A DNA stretch of 64,000 bases from Siderastrea siderea (Eukaryota; Cnidaria; Anthozoa; Scleractinia; Rhizangiidae), in the NCBI GenBank assembly GCA_964030785.1, contig OZ034973.1, forward strand, positions 1,800,632 to 1,864,631. Direction: 5' to 3'. Made by a program: the position numbers and the translations under genes. This document shows, in pieces, positions 10,257-22,602 of this stretch. The notes beneath the pieces were generated by a model, which was given only the letters and a program-made list of their open reading frames with translations, was not told the DNA's origin and did no database searches. Every line of letters begins with the position of its first letter. Position 1 is the first letter of the stretch.

Positions 10257-13200
10257 CTAACGTAATCTGCCGTTTGGCTTAACTTTGCCTATTTCTGATT
10301 TGGGGTCAGGAGACCTTGAACTCCATAATGTCGATTCACAAAGTGAAATGTGTTCACATCCGGGAATTTTCCCGCTAATTACACAAGATGACTCCACCGT
10401 CCAAAAATAATCAACTTCTCCGTCTATCCACTCATCAAGTTCATGACCCGACTTCCTAGAATTTTCCGCCGCCTTCTTCGCAAGCGCTTCTGTGTTGTTT
10501 GCTTCACGATCAAACTCAATTAAGAAATCATTAGTGTTATAAATTCCCCCAGGGGGACCACTGTTCGCAGCCATGGCGTCCTGAGAGCTGATTGGTTTTC
10601 CTTTGGAGATTGACATTGGAATGACAAGGAAACTGGTTTGCCCTATCACCATGTCTTCTCCTTTGTGCGTGAAGATCATTTTAATGGTCCATTTTCCAGG
10701 GCGCATTGGTTTCTTGAAGGTAGGTTTGTGGAAAGATACCACCCAATTTTCGACGACATGCATTTCGTAAACTCCTGTAACTACATTAATTGGATCCACC
10801 CACATGATTTTGACATCAAATTCCTTGCCGTGTACCCAGCGGTGAACCAAGACAGGGTCATCCCAGGGGCCCATCAAGCGAGCCAAGTTACGGAAGACCC
10901 TTTCCTTTTGGTCCCAAATGGTCCCTACCTAAGAACAAAGAAACAGCACTGAGTAAGTATGAAGAAAAGATAATTTTTCACAACAGTACTTTGTAAACAA
11001 GCCACACAGGAAATCGCCACTGAAACAACTTGCAAACAAACCTTCAAAACAAATCTAAATCATCGGAAACCCAAATAATTGTAATGACTTGATTTTGAAG
11101 AACAATATTCGAAAAATCAGAGCAAACAATCAGAAAGTAAGGATGACTAAAGACAGCGAGGATTTCAATAGACTCCCTGGAATATACCACAACAAGTTTG
11201 ACCTGGACATCTTGGAATTTTAGAAAAGCAGGGTGGCATCAGTTGCTTGGAAAAAATCTGTTATCACTGCTTTTAAAAGGCCCTGTTACATGGGGCAATT
11301 TTTCTTGGAACTTGCAACGCAACAGTGACAACAGAATTGCGAGGCAAGTTCCAAAATGTCTTACATGCTGTACCTTAACTCGCAACAAAACGTATTGGGA
11401 AACTTAGAGGACCAGTCTACGTTTCTACAACTCTCAGCGAGATTTTGTATTGGGAGAAAAAATGCGTAGGGAGTTGCCCGAAAAGTAGACTAGCGTTCTA
11501 CTTCTCTCAACACTGTGAGACAAGTTGCAACGTGTAAAATGTATTCTGCAACTTGCCTTGCAATGCTCTTGTCAGATAGACAGCGTTGCGTGCAAGTTGT
11601 AAGCAAAATTTCTCCATGGAATTGGTATGCCGCTAATGAATTAGTTTTGTGAGGGTTTTGCTTTTGTTGCACGTATTTCCACGAAAAGAAATGTTACGCT
11701 ATCGCGACGTCATACTGGTTCAAAAGTGTTTTAAATAGTCTAGCACCTAACTAACCTATCCTCTAAATTAGTGATTTGCTTGGATACACATTCTTACAAC
11801 ACCGGACAGCGAAATATTACTAACTAGTAAAAGAAAACGTACGTAAGTGTATGATACTGTATCGATATGGTATATGTATACAATATCGTACGCAAGTCTT
11901 ACAGATTACTCAAGTCTTGGCACTAAATGTCGTGATGTTATAGGAAACTCCAAACATAACACTAGAAAGAAAGTGAAGGCCCGTGGCAATGCGTTGTGAC
12001 CCTTCTTCATTTTCAATTTCCAATTCTTGATTTAATTTACTCTAATAAAAAACCAAACATATTCACCACGTATTATGTTAGATTTGTCCTTCTTAATGAC
12101 AATTGTAATACCCGTAATATATCACTTATTTTAGTTAATAAGTTAGTTTCCAGTTGTTTAAAAAAACCCCTGGGGAGCAACTCATTAAGTGCGGTATTGT
12201 ATTGAATCTTCCAAAGGAAATTAAAGATATTACTGACTTGCTTACCAAATCACAAATGCACCCTGCCCTACGATTCATAGAATACTGTGAAAAATCTAGC
12301 CGCGAAAATTTTACCGTGCAATTTTGCTCCGGTCGATTTTCGCTATGAACAAGAAAATTAATTTTGCTATAAGCAAATACCTCTAATCCCACAAGGCGCT
12401 GCGGCCCATTGGTCATGTTCAAATTCAATAGCTCCTCATGACTTAAAGGAGCCATCCATGACTCCATGGTAACAAGCCGTTTGTCGCCATCGCTTGTTGG
12501 CAATTCAATGTCATATAACGCCAGGACTCCAGAAAGTTGATCATGCTGGTTAAGAATTGTCACTTCCTTGATGTGTCCAATTCCTCCAGTGAAGCACATA
12601 CGGCTGTTGCTACCTTGTGTTGCCTGTGTCTTCAAGCTTTTCATGCCCATTCTCACAAAAGACTGATAGAATGTTCTAAACACGTCGCTTATTTTTGTGA
12701 TCGAGTCCTCATGGTGGAACATGTTCTCCCAGTAATAGTTCAGTCCTTGTAAGTCGGCAGGGTGGGGTTCGTAAAGCCCAGAATCTAACTGATTAATAAC
12801 CTCTTGGTTGACAATAGCCTCAAACTTCCGTGCAAAGCAGTTCACACTTTTGCTCTAACAAAACAAGAGTAAAAGGTCTTAACAAACATGCCAGTACTAC
12901 ATCAAACGAAAACTTGAGAGAATGGCTTCTCACACCGTGAAGAGAGTTGAAAAAACATCATGCATTCTCTTTGAAGAAATTTTCCAAATCAATGGTTTAC
13001 CTGTGAAACGGTTAACCCTTTAAGCCCCAACAGTGACGAAATTTCTCTTTACATTATCACTACTTGTTCAAACACTCAAGTGATGAGACTAAAGAGAGTG
13101 ATCACTAAGGATAAGATGTCTTGATATTTAGACAAATTCTCCTTACTTGTTCCATCATAAATGTCTGGAGAACAGTAAGGAGGATATGGATTTTTATATC

Positions 13201-16200
13201 AGGGCTTTAAGGGTTAAAGAGTGTTTATTGTGATTTCAAAACCCACCCACAGGCCACTTCCTAACAGCTAACAGAAAAATTATCATTTTGTTTTCCTTTC
13301 TTATTTAGCTTTTGCAACCCCAGAGGGTGTAAAAAAGACACAGCGGTGGTGTAGTGTTTAATGTTTTGGACTTTCGATCGGGCAATCACAGAGTAAGTGG
13401 TTCAGTGCTTGGTCTCTGCATTGTCCCGTGTTGTTTTCCTGGACAAGAAACTTAACTCCACATTGTCTCTCTCTACCAGGTGTATAAATGGGTACAAGTG
13501 AGCTGTTAGGGAATCCTTACAGAAAAGGTGGGGGCAAGGGTAAGTCTGTGATAGACTGGAATCCTATCCAGGAGGAGTAGTAAATATTTCTAGTTGCTTT
13601 GTGCTACAGAATCCTTGTTAAGCTCCAGAAAATTAGAGCCCCTAGGCTCATGAAGACGTCACCAGAGGGTCTGAATAATAAGTGATCAAATAAGCACGAG
13701 CAAGCCTTTCCTCCCCCTCCCTCTTCCCCCCCCCCAAAAAAAAAATTACAAAATTATGAAATGAAAATGGCCAAGAAAATAAACTTCTTTTCACCTTTAG
13801 CCTGGGCATGTCCTCAGGTTTGAAGTCATTAGGTGAGCAACCACACCAATCAACAATGTGTTTATACTGGCAACGGCAACCCATCTTACGCTTCCAGTTG
13901 GTCAAGCGTAGATTGGTTCGGATGAAGGTTTCACAAAAAGGACCATTTCTCAACACTGTATGAAAGAAAGACTGAAAAATAAAACCAGAAATACACAAAA
14001 TTAAACCAGAATTTGATGAATAAGGGTCTTCTGGAATTTTTAATTCCAGAGAGAGACAATATGACATGGACACCACTTTGACATGAATGATGTTGACACC
14101 AAGTTGTTTTTGTCTGGCCTTCTTACTAAGGTAATTAGTGCTCAGTGACCCAGTAAAACCACCCTCCACCAATTCCCTTTTGACAGAGAAATTAGACCTA
14201 AAGGCCCAAACTTTTGAGACATTTTCAATCCCCACTCCACTTTTTTACTCCATGCCCCCACCTTACAGAGATCCACTGGAATAACAGTGACTTGGCAAAT
14301 AAATCATTCTCTGGTGATGAAAGGAATTTGGGGGGGGGGGGTAGGGGGGGCAAAGGGAGTGTCAAGTGTACTGTGGGTGGGAACAAAGAGGGGAGGAACC
14401 AGAAGTCCCAAGGTGATGTAGTTAGGAAAACTAGGAAAAAAAATTACTACACAACATTGCACAGCATTTCACAACTGAAAAGGCATAGAGAGGTAAGAGC
14501 CAACAAACAGGGAAGGAACTGGGAGACAGATGTGACTGCTCATTACAGTGACTGCATTTCTCATATGATCACTTTCAGCCACAGTTGACACTGCTTCAGC
14601 TGCAACAGGACAAACAACTAGAGTACACTCTTAGTCTACATGTATATCACCCACAGCTGACACACAATTGACGGAGGGCAACAGTTTGTCAACTCAATAT
14701 TTATGAAACAATAAACTTAGTTTTTTTTTACCTCTGCAGGGAGCAAAGAGTAGCCATACATATGCTTGAGTGACATCACAAGAGGATCCTTTGACAGGAC
14801 AAGAAAATGACAGAATTTCCTGTTTAATGCAATCCAGTCACTTCCTCCATCAATATCAATTTCGGGGGGGAGGGGTCTTTCACCAAGTCGCCACATGTGT
14901 TCGTCACACTCAAGAAAAGTTCTGTCCAAACCTTGCTTTTTGATAAACCTAGAGAAAAACAAACAGTGAAATGTCAGTGTCATGAACGTTTTACAAATTA
15001 ATTCTCAACTTTCCCATTAACAATCCATCTCGTAGACTGTTATGAGGTCATTAATTGCATCCACAATACTATCAATCAAAAAACTAAGCAAAATTAAGTG
15101 ACTGAACACATACCTTGCCAGTTCTCTTCCATGTGGTTTTAAAAAATTAAAATCTCTGCGGGCTCTTAAGAATTCCACCAGTTCAGAGTTATGCCTGGAA
15201 ACAGCAATAATCATGTCAAGCAGTTTGTCTAGAAAAACAATTTCTAGATAGTGGCTAAAGAAACAATTCTGACTGCAATGTTAACTTTGCTGAAAAGACT
15301 GAATAAAGCAGTTTTGCTGTTGGTGAAATACCACGTTACTGTCACTGTATTGACGAGCTCACCCCACCATCATGTATAGCACTTTTGCACTTCTCAAAAC
15401 CTTTCCACTGAAAGAATTAAAATTCATTCATACCCCAAATTCATAATGGCATATGGCTCAGGACAAAAACTTGAAAGGTGGCTGAGGCTAGAATTGGTGT
15501 TAGAATTAGATATATAAAGGGCATTCACCTCAAAGGAGACTGTTTCTGGGGAGAGCTATTGCATGCAGATATCTCTGCATTTTAAGGTTATATTTTAGCC
15601 TCCCCTGCCTCATTTTAATGTTCTTATCCTGTGCCATCTGCTATTTTGAATTTAGCATATTCACTGCTACAGAAAATAACTTAATGGTACGGACTTTCCT
15701 AGCAATGATTTAAATACTAAACAAGATTTTCATGTATTTGCTCTTACTTTATTGGGTAATCTGATTCACTCAAGTTGATAAAAAAGTCCCATTTCCAATC
15801 TTTCTTGGCCATCAAGTCCTCCATACATTTGAGTAACATTTTCAGTAGGCTGGCTCCGCCCCAAATGGTTGCCATACTCCACGGTGCCACTGCAGCATTC
15901 GGAAAATTGCGTATCATCTTCAAAACTTCTCTTCGAAGATAATCAGACCTCTGCAAAAGATAACAATTGTACAGCAGGTGTAAAAAAGTTAAACCAAAAC
16001 TAAAAAATAAGTGAATAAGTAAAACACTTAAATTCCTCGTAAACCTTGTCTCTTTAGTCTTAGGAATGGAATTGGGAATTCTTAAGAACAAGGACAGAGA
16101 CAATAAAATGACACTTACAGAATCAATATGAAAGAAAAAGTAATGGTGATTATGATACAGAGCTTTAAACAATCTCCTGACTTGTCTAAAAGCTCTTCCA

Positions 16201-19200
16201 TGAAGTGTGAGGACAAACGCTATCCTGATAGGATTCCCGTATGGCGTATTAGATGTGACATCGATCCATTTTGCAGGACTTCCCTTATCCCGTGGAACGG
16301 GGCAAGTTCTTTTCATATCAAGATTATAAAGTTTCTTTGCTTCTGACAGACAGGCAGTCTTGTAAATAAGTCTTTTGCAGCTTTCAGATTTCACCCGCTT
16401 CAGAGCAGAAAGAGCATCTTTGTGTTTTACTTGACATGGCGGCACAAATGGTGCTTCTAACACAGCTGGTTTAGGACCCTTTTCCGTCTCTTCCTCTTGT
16501 CTTGATTCATTCTTATCTTGTACTGGAATCTGGTGGAAAAAATGCAACAATTTTAAGTTATTTTGTTGGGGAGAGATGAAAAATAAAGGATTGCACCATG
16601 TGCACTGTACCAGTAGTTAATACTAAAAAATTATGCTCTTGAAAACTACTCTAGAAATAAGAAATAAAGATTCATTATTTATACACAGCATGTATTAATA
16701 AAAGCCATAGGCTTGTGGGGCCGTGTAAAGAAAGAAATAATGAACTGAACAAAATACATAAGAATCCCAACTGGCCGGAGGCAGACCAGTTGGCTACGTA
16801 CAAGCACGGCTGAGGAGTTTAACTCGGGTCTACCGAGTAACAACTACGGCTAGTGGCCAGAGCAGGATTTCAACCTGGGGTGACTGAGTTGAAATCCAGC
16901 GCCTTAAACCACTCAGCCATATTGCCTCCCTTCTAGTCCATGAGAAGAAGGTGCAGCTGAAAGATAAGCACGTTATATCGATATCTCATGACTAAATTAT
17001 ATGCACAACAACAACAACAATAACAATTTAATTGTTTATTCCACATTTATTCATACAACAATAAACCACCATGTTTCCAAGAAGAGCACTTTCCTGAATA
17101 GTCTTAAAGGTGAACTTCTTTGGGGAAACTTGGGGCTTGGCTTATATGCAATAGTTTTTCAAATACTTCTGTCAAGCAATATCCCATCCCTAGATCTCTT
17201 AACTTTAGGTCTCAGCTTATAGTAAGCTCACAATGTAAATATGGTACATGTATATCTAATGACAAACGAACAGCAAACTAACAACGAATTAAGAAATTAA
17301 CAATTTAGCATGCTTAAAATGCTTTCTGGACCTCTCCTGTGCGACGTCATCTAAATTAAATATTGTATGGAAAATGAGACTGAAGATCACTAAAAAGAAA
17401 CAATTTACCTTTGATGTTTATTTTCTTAATATTGTTTAATTTGTGATGACCAAATTACGTCAAGCACATGAACATGTATATTTATTTTAGGTAGCACAAT
17501 ATCATGGCATACCATGTTTTCCTTCAATACTACTGATATCATTCACTTCAAGATTATAACGGTAAAAAGATAACAGTTGTTAAAAATAGTACAAAATATT
17601 GTTGTTCAGTAATGAAACTGTTATTTACATTGATATTTAAAATTTTTGTTTGAAATGATTAATATCTGGAATGTTAAAAACAGTAACCAAATATTTGTAA
17701 AATTTGTAAAATACTGTTCCTGTAAGTTGAATTTAATATTTTGACCTTTGGTGTCAGGAAAGTTAACAATAACCCAAATATAATGGCTTTTGGATAGCTG
17801 TCATTATGCCCTGAGAGACAAAATATAATGAGTTTTAAATAAAGTGGCTAAAGACACTTCAACAAATTGAAAAAACAGTTATGTCCAAGAGTGGACAATT
17901 ATTGATATTAAATATGCTTAGTACATTGTATTGGTCACTTGGAGTTTCCAAGCAGTTAGGTAGCAACCATTTGTTTGCCTTTCTTCTGTTACGTAAAAAT
18001 GTATTTCCTTTCACATATACAGGAGGCAGGAGATTCAAGCAAGCTATGTTGAGCTATATTTAAACAGACCATCTATTAGTGTGATAATTAAGTTAAGCTT
18101 GAAATTAATTGGAGGAAGACTTGACTGAACATTACTTGGGAATATTTGAATATACGTATTACGGTAATTGCATTTTTCAAGGCACAACAGACCACATTAC
18201 ATGTAACCTTCAACGGTAACTACCAGATATAATAATAGATACTGAATATATACAAAGTTTTAATAAATTTTTTAGTGCTATATGATTTTACGCTGTCAAG
18301 GTCATTTGGTAGGCTGTATTTCAACAAAATTGCTCCCCTGTGCTTCATAGAAAATTTATGATAATTTGTTCCCTTGACCTCAACAAGTGTCTTTGATACC
18401 ATTCGTGTCTTAAAAGAATGACAATAATGCCTTCAGTTGTAATAAAGAAACTGCCTCAAAGTTTGGAAGTTTGTCATGGTAATAATTAATACATGAAAAT
18501 TGTTGTCAGATGCACATGAAACTCATAGATATAACTTCAATATTTTTAATGAAGTAAAAAATGGCTTGCAGCAGTGCATTTCTCGAAAGCCCTGAAAAGT
18601 TTTCAGTTGATTTCGGGCCCGATAATTCATACTGTATCTTGTAAACAAAGAAATTTCTAAGCATGACACTTCGCTATTAGTTATTAATAAATATTTCTTA
18701 TCTTAAAGACATGTTAAAATAACAACTTTGTAGAGTGAGTGGTTCATATTTTTACGAATGGCTTTTCGGGGCTTTCGAGAAACACGCCACTGGTTTCTTC
18801 CTTAACCCTTTCACTCCCAGAGTCAGTTATGGAGATGCCAAAGGAGATACTAACTTTTGAGTCTGTGGACGAAATCCTATGGTGTGACCAGTCAAATGAA
18901 ACCTCTTCAGCAGAACTTTCACATGGTATTATTCATATTTAAGGATTTTGCAAAAATGAAATTTGGGACTCGTCTTGGATTTTGATTTTAGGCACTCTTG
19001 GGAGTGAAAGGGTTAAATGCTGAAAAGATCACAATTCCAACTATTATAACTACAATGTTTTCCTTCAAATGGTTTAAGAGCAGGCTTAACACATATTTTA
19101 GTTTTGCATTTAATTATAGTTGCTTTTCAGAAAGAAATACAACTTATAGTGAACCAGGAGTCAAAACATATTTAAAACTGTGTGTAAGGTTAAAAAAGAT

Positions 19201-20370
19201 ATTACAAGTCTTTGAATACAACACTGGGGAATGATGTCAGCTGTAGTAAATAAACACATTCTGTAAACTGTGTGTAATAAAAAGGCCTTTAAAAGGAGCC
19301 TTTGTCTATCACTTGCAAATAGGTCAGCAAAGAGGCAAGTGCAGATTATTATATTTACAAAATTCTTTGTGATTGGACACTAACCTCGATTCACGTTCTT
19401 TGCGTTCTTTATAGCACACACAAAGTTGCTAAATTAATCTCATTATAATTTCAACTTAAACCAAAATAGAAATATTTAGTTACCATTTATAGTAATCGCC
19501 TTTATTTTTATCTCCCATTTATACTTCTCTTAATTTCTTTGTTTTTTGTAAGATGTCTTTGAATCTCGCAATTTATACAAGAGAACATAATTCCCTATTG
19601 TATAGCTTATACACTGTACCATTGTTTAAAATGAACTGTCAATACCAGATTTAGGCGCCTGCAAAAGAGGCACTTTGGAATAATACGTTCTATTCGCCAT
19701 ATCTTCCGGAAAGCACGATCGACGATTTTCCTTAGAAATAGCAAAGGAACTTAAGGTCATGAACTTGTTTGAATCACAGTCACCGTACAAACGAGTACCA
19801 GTTTGAAAACGTTAAATTATTCACGAAGTATTAAGACTAGCTGCTTTACAAAAAACATTTCCGCGTTATGGAAGTCCCGAGGAAGGACTCTTATATGGTC
19901 TACAAAACAGATATGCCCAAATTCCTTTTTCATTGGTGTAAACACCGCTAAAACAACAATATATGCGCGCATTTAAGCTTATATTTAGTTGATGATATTG
20001 CTCAGCTGATCTGAGCGAAATTTTCCGAGCGCTGTTCAAGAACGCAAAGCCTGAAGCGGGCAGTAAAATGTTTGGAAACAAAAAGCCATTTGAATTATAA
20101 CTCTTACTTGAGAATAGCAAGTTATTCAGTGAAATGAACGTAGGATTAAGCGACATAATTCAACTTATTTTTTAGCTTACACGTTTTTCCTACCTGTCCG
20201 TTTTCCACGTGTGAGCGAGTTTTCCAGTGAGGTCTACCAACATGACGATTCCCAATAACCGTATGTTCATCTGGCCAGTGTGTAGACGAGAAATGAATAG
20301 TCGTTAGCACTTGAATAACCACTATTAAACCAATAACTCCCACGATAAATCTGACTATTCTAAACTTCAT
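10257..20370 (-). CDS. XYLT: Peptide O-xylosyltransferase (XYLT1/XYLT2 orthologue), complete, 8 exons
   Basis: Transfers xylose from UDP-xylose to serine of proteoglycan core proteins, the first step of heparan and chondroitin sulfate synthesis; known family members act in the Golgi lumen. Exons, 5' to 3': 20194-20370, 16119-16529, 15748-15950, 15114-15194, 14732-14948, 13795-13971, 12381-12854, 10257-10928. Phases chain cleanly to 803 aa, near nematode and vertebrate homologues. Start is ATG at 20370; the in-frame GTG five codons upstream is not used. Residues about 5-25 form a signal anchor (type II protein). Exon 2 begins the glycosyltransferase-14 domain ([19 protein letters not shown]); exon 3 has [16 protein letters not shown]; exon 5 has [13 protein letters not shown]; exon 6 has [20 protein letters not shown], near-identical to vertebrates. 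Exons 7-8 form the C-terminal xylosyltransferase domain, ending [16 protein letters not shown]. Intron 1 is 3.7 kb. Nothing is broken. Confidence 0.97.
11285..11690. repeat. Degenerate foldback repeat in xylosyltransferase intron 7
   Basis: The left half has CTTGCAACGCAAC and GAGGCAAGTTCC, and the right half has the partly complementary GCAACTTGCCTTGC and GTTGCGTGCAAG. Similar halves in opposite orientation suggest an old palindromic element. The edges are approximate. Confidence 0.4.
13012..13217. mobile_element. MITE, TTAACCCTTTAAGCCC family, copy 1
   Basis: Terminal inverted repeats TTAACCCTTTAAGCCC and GGGCTTTAAGGGTTAA enclose about 206 bp. The interior (AAGGATAAGATGTCTTG, GACAAATTCTCC, GTCTGGAGAACAGT) matches the copy at 46863-47074. 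It lies in intron 6 of the xylosyltransferase gene. Confidence 0.85.
13335..13570 (+). mobile_element. SINE, family 2, plus-strand copy
   Basis: The head is TGGTGTAGTGTTTAATG-like and is followed by GACAAGAAACTTAACTCCACA, TTGTCTCTCTCTACCAGGTG and TATAAATGGGTA. The same blocks occur in reverse orientation at 49466-49684 and 50880-51070, and diverged forms occur at 37500-37690 and 36745-36960. The copies share their order of blocks, which marks a dispersed, probably tRNA-derived SINE. Confidence 0.65.
16700..16930 (-). mobile_element. tRNA-derived SINE, family 1, minus-strand copy
   Basis: On the minus strand it reads GGCTGAGTGGTTTAAGGCG (A-box) and then GGTTGAAATCC (B-box with one change). 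The body TAGCCAACTGGTCTGCCTCC and CAGTTGGGATTCTTA is the same as in the copy at 3453-3675. It is inserted in intron 1 of the xylosyltransferase gene, in the same orientation as the gene. Confidence 0.8.
18802..19016. mobile_element. MITE, TTAACCCTTTCACTCCC family
   Basis: Terminal inverted repeats TTAACCCTTTCACTCCCA and TGGGAGTGAAAGGGTTAA are near-perfect over 18 bp. The interior (GAGTCTGTGGACGAAATCCT, CAGTCAAATGAAACCTCTTC) is related to the tandem array at 26986-27290 and to the element at 40702-40917. It lies in intron 1 of the xylosyltransferase gene. Confidence 0.85.
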
Positions 20371-20385
20371 GACCGAATGTGTCAC

Positions 20386-22420
20386 AGCTACACCAATCGT
20401 TCGTGATCAGTTTCTTCAAGGCTACCGCCAATTCACCACAATGGACTGGGACGACCAGCAATGTGATTGGTGCGTTTGGAGTGCGTGACGTGAAGCGTGA
20501 CGAATTATTGCCGATTTGGAAAGATATTCTTGGATCGGATCGTCTACTAACTTGGATTTCGGATCAAAGATAGACAAGATAGAGGAAACCAAATTTTTTA
20601 TAACTAAGCAAACGAATCCTGAAATAAACACATTGACTAAGTGCGAATATTTATAATTACAATGGAAGAATCATTGAAAAGTCTTTGGTTTCCCGAGAAT
20701 AAAAAAAAAAAAAGTGAAATTTTGGAGGCAGAAAGTCGTTCACTCTCTCAGATGTCAGCGAAGGGCTACAAAAAGTTGGGCAGGTCAACTCGATGCGACT
20801 GATTCCTCCAATACGTGCTTGATTCGTTCATATCGTGTCTGCCAGGGAAGAGATGACTGTGAAATGAGGCTGAGGCATTGCTTCGCGTGACTCAGCAGTT
20901 GGTCATGTGAAAATGTCGGGAACTTTTTTTGCACGAGATTCTAAGAGACTCATCGCAGTCTTGCGGAAATGGAAATAAAAATCAGCTTGAATCTTGTCTT
21001 GTTTGACTAAACAAAATAAAGGATGTTTTATTTGATGACGTCATAATGCCAGATTTATGTGCGTAGCAAAAGTCACCAAAAATTTGCATCAAACTTTACA
21101 ATACCGTTAAGCACGTATAATTGAAAGGGTTAAATAATCAACAGAATTAAAAAAATACACAATATCTATGTAGTAGTTGCTTCTTTGCTGAGTTAGAAAG
21201 GGGACCGCGAACTGAATGTTGACCGTGCAAGCTCTTCTCGTTACTATAGCAATTGAGAATCTTTGCAAAATATACGTTTTCCACAGCCAATATCAAGTTT
21301 GTTGATGTGTGTTGCTTTTTCTTTAATTAGTGAATCCCGATTGAAATAATTAGTATGGTCACTTAAGAATACTCCAGAAAAAAGCCGATTAGGAGGAGCA
21401 AATGGAGGCGTAATTGGAACCCACTTTGTAGACACAACTTTCCTTATGCACAAAAAGCTTCTTTCAAAGAACCTCCCGGGTCTAAAAAATAACGGATGAC
21501 TTTCATGGGTTCCCGAAATAAATAACAAAAGTCCTCTTACTGTATTCACGTCACTTCTAGGTCTTGTGGCTGAGAGTGAAGATTTGAATAATTTCAAGAT
21601 TTGCAGCCATATTGAAGGTTTTAGGAAAAAGACTGAATTGGCCCTACAAGCCCACGCTTGATCTACCTTTGAGTTTGAAAAATAAAACATAAATTCGAGA
21701 AAAAACTAATTGCAGCTCCAGAAAACTTAAGCTTGAGCCGCCTGCCTTAAGTGCTTAGCGCGTACCGAATAAAACAGATTTGAATTGAAAATGACTTTTT
21801 AATATTATTTAGGTGAGCATTGATGAATGCAACTGATTTTAAATGTACCTTCGGGTACTGTTGTGATTTTAGCCTCTCCTACTTAGAAGTCACGAACAGT
21901 TGAGTGTCAAGGGGGATTTCAAGCTAATTATTTGCGATTCACCTATTATAAATCGGGCATCTGTTGTTGTTTTAGCCAAGGGCCTTGCTCTGACGGATGT
22001 TCTTCAGTCCAATTCTATTTCCTCCTTCTTCTAAAACAAAGACAAAAAAGTATTGATTCTGATTAGCCCGATGGGTCCCATGATGGGATCAATTTGGTAC
22101 TCGAAATTAACGGGATTCAAATTAACGCGAATTGAAAGGGAATATACCTAGAAAAAAGGAAATTAACGCGAAATAGGAGGTAACTGATGATCTAAAAATT
22201 CTACTGAAGTTAACGTTTTGAAATTAATGCCACTTAAAATTAAGGCGACATTTTAAAATTCACTTTAATTTCATGGAGCGTTAATTTCCTGTAATAAGGT
22301 TTGCATATAGGAAATCCAGATGCGGCTAATGACACCTTCCACTCTAGAAATAGCTATCGGGACCCAGTGTAACGACCTTGAAAATAGTCGCTTATGTTCG
22401 AAACTGGGCTCAGAATACGA
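20386..22420. other. Divergent intergenic region between xylosyltransferase and LIN9
   Basis: About 2.2 kb separates the two start codons (20370 minus, 22603 plus). It should hold both promoters. I see no TATA-like element at a convincing distance. A block at 22100-22290 has several copies of AAATTAACG. The 148-codon minus-strand frame at 21244-21690 shows no recognisable motif. Confidence 0.45.
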
Positions 22421-22465
22421 ACTACGGAAATAGAGAAAGCAGGAAAGAACGAAAGAAAGAAAGAG

Positions 22466-22471
22466 AGTGAG

Positions 22472-22533
<62 letters not shown>
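22466..22533. repeat. (GAAA)n polypurine microsatellite upstream of LIN9
   Basis: About 17 tandem GAAA units, preceded by an impure purine stretch from about 22436. The tract ends about 70 bp before the LIN9 start codon, so it lies in the promoter or 5' leader. Long purine mirror repeats of this kind can form triplex DNA. Confidence 0.9.
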
Positions 22534-22602
22534 TGGATTTTACCCATCATGCAACCGGTTAGTGTGCTTTGAAAAAAGAGCGCGTCGCCCCTAGAAAACA
22601 AC

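Noticed and set aside
14214..14588. 124-codon plus-strand ORF with a glycine run
   Set aside because: It reads a poly-G tract in a xylosyltransferase intron and has no homology that I can see.
21244..21690. 148-codon minus-strand ORF upstream of the xylosyltransferase gene
   Set aside because: No recognisable domain, no splice signals with good context, composition like random AT-rich DNA.
22394..22594. ORF rich in KE repeats before LIN9
   Set aside because: It is a translation of the GAAA microsatellite, not a gene.
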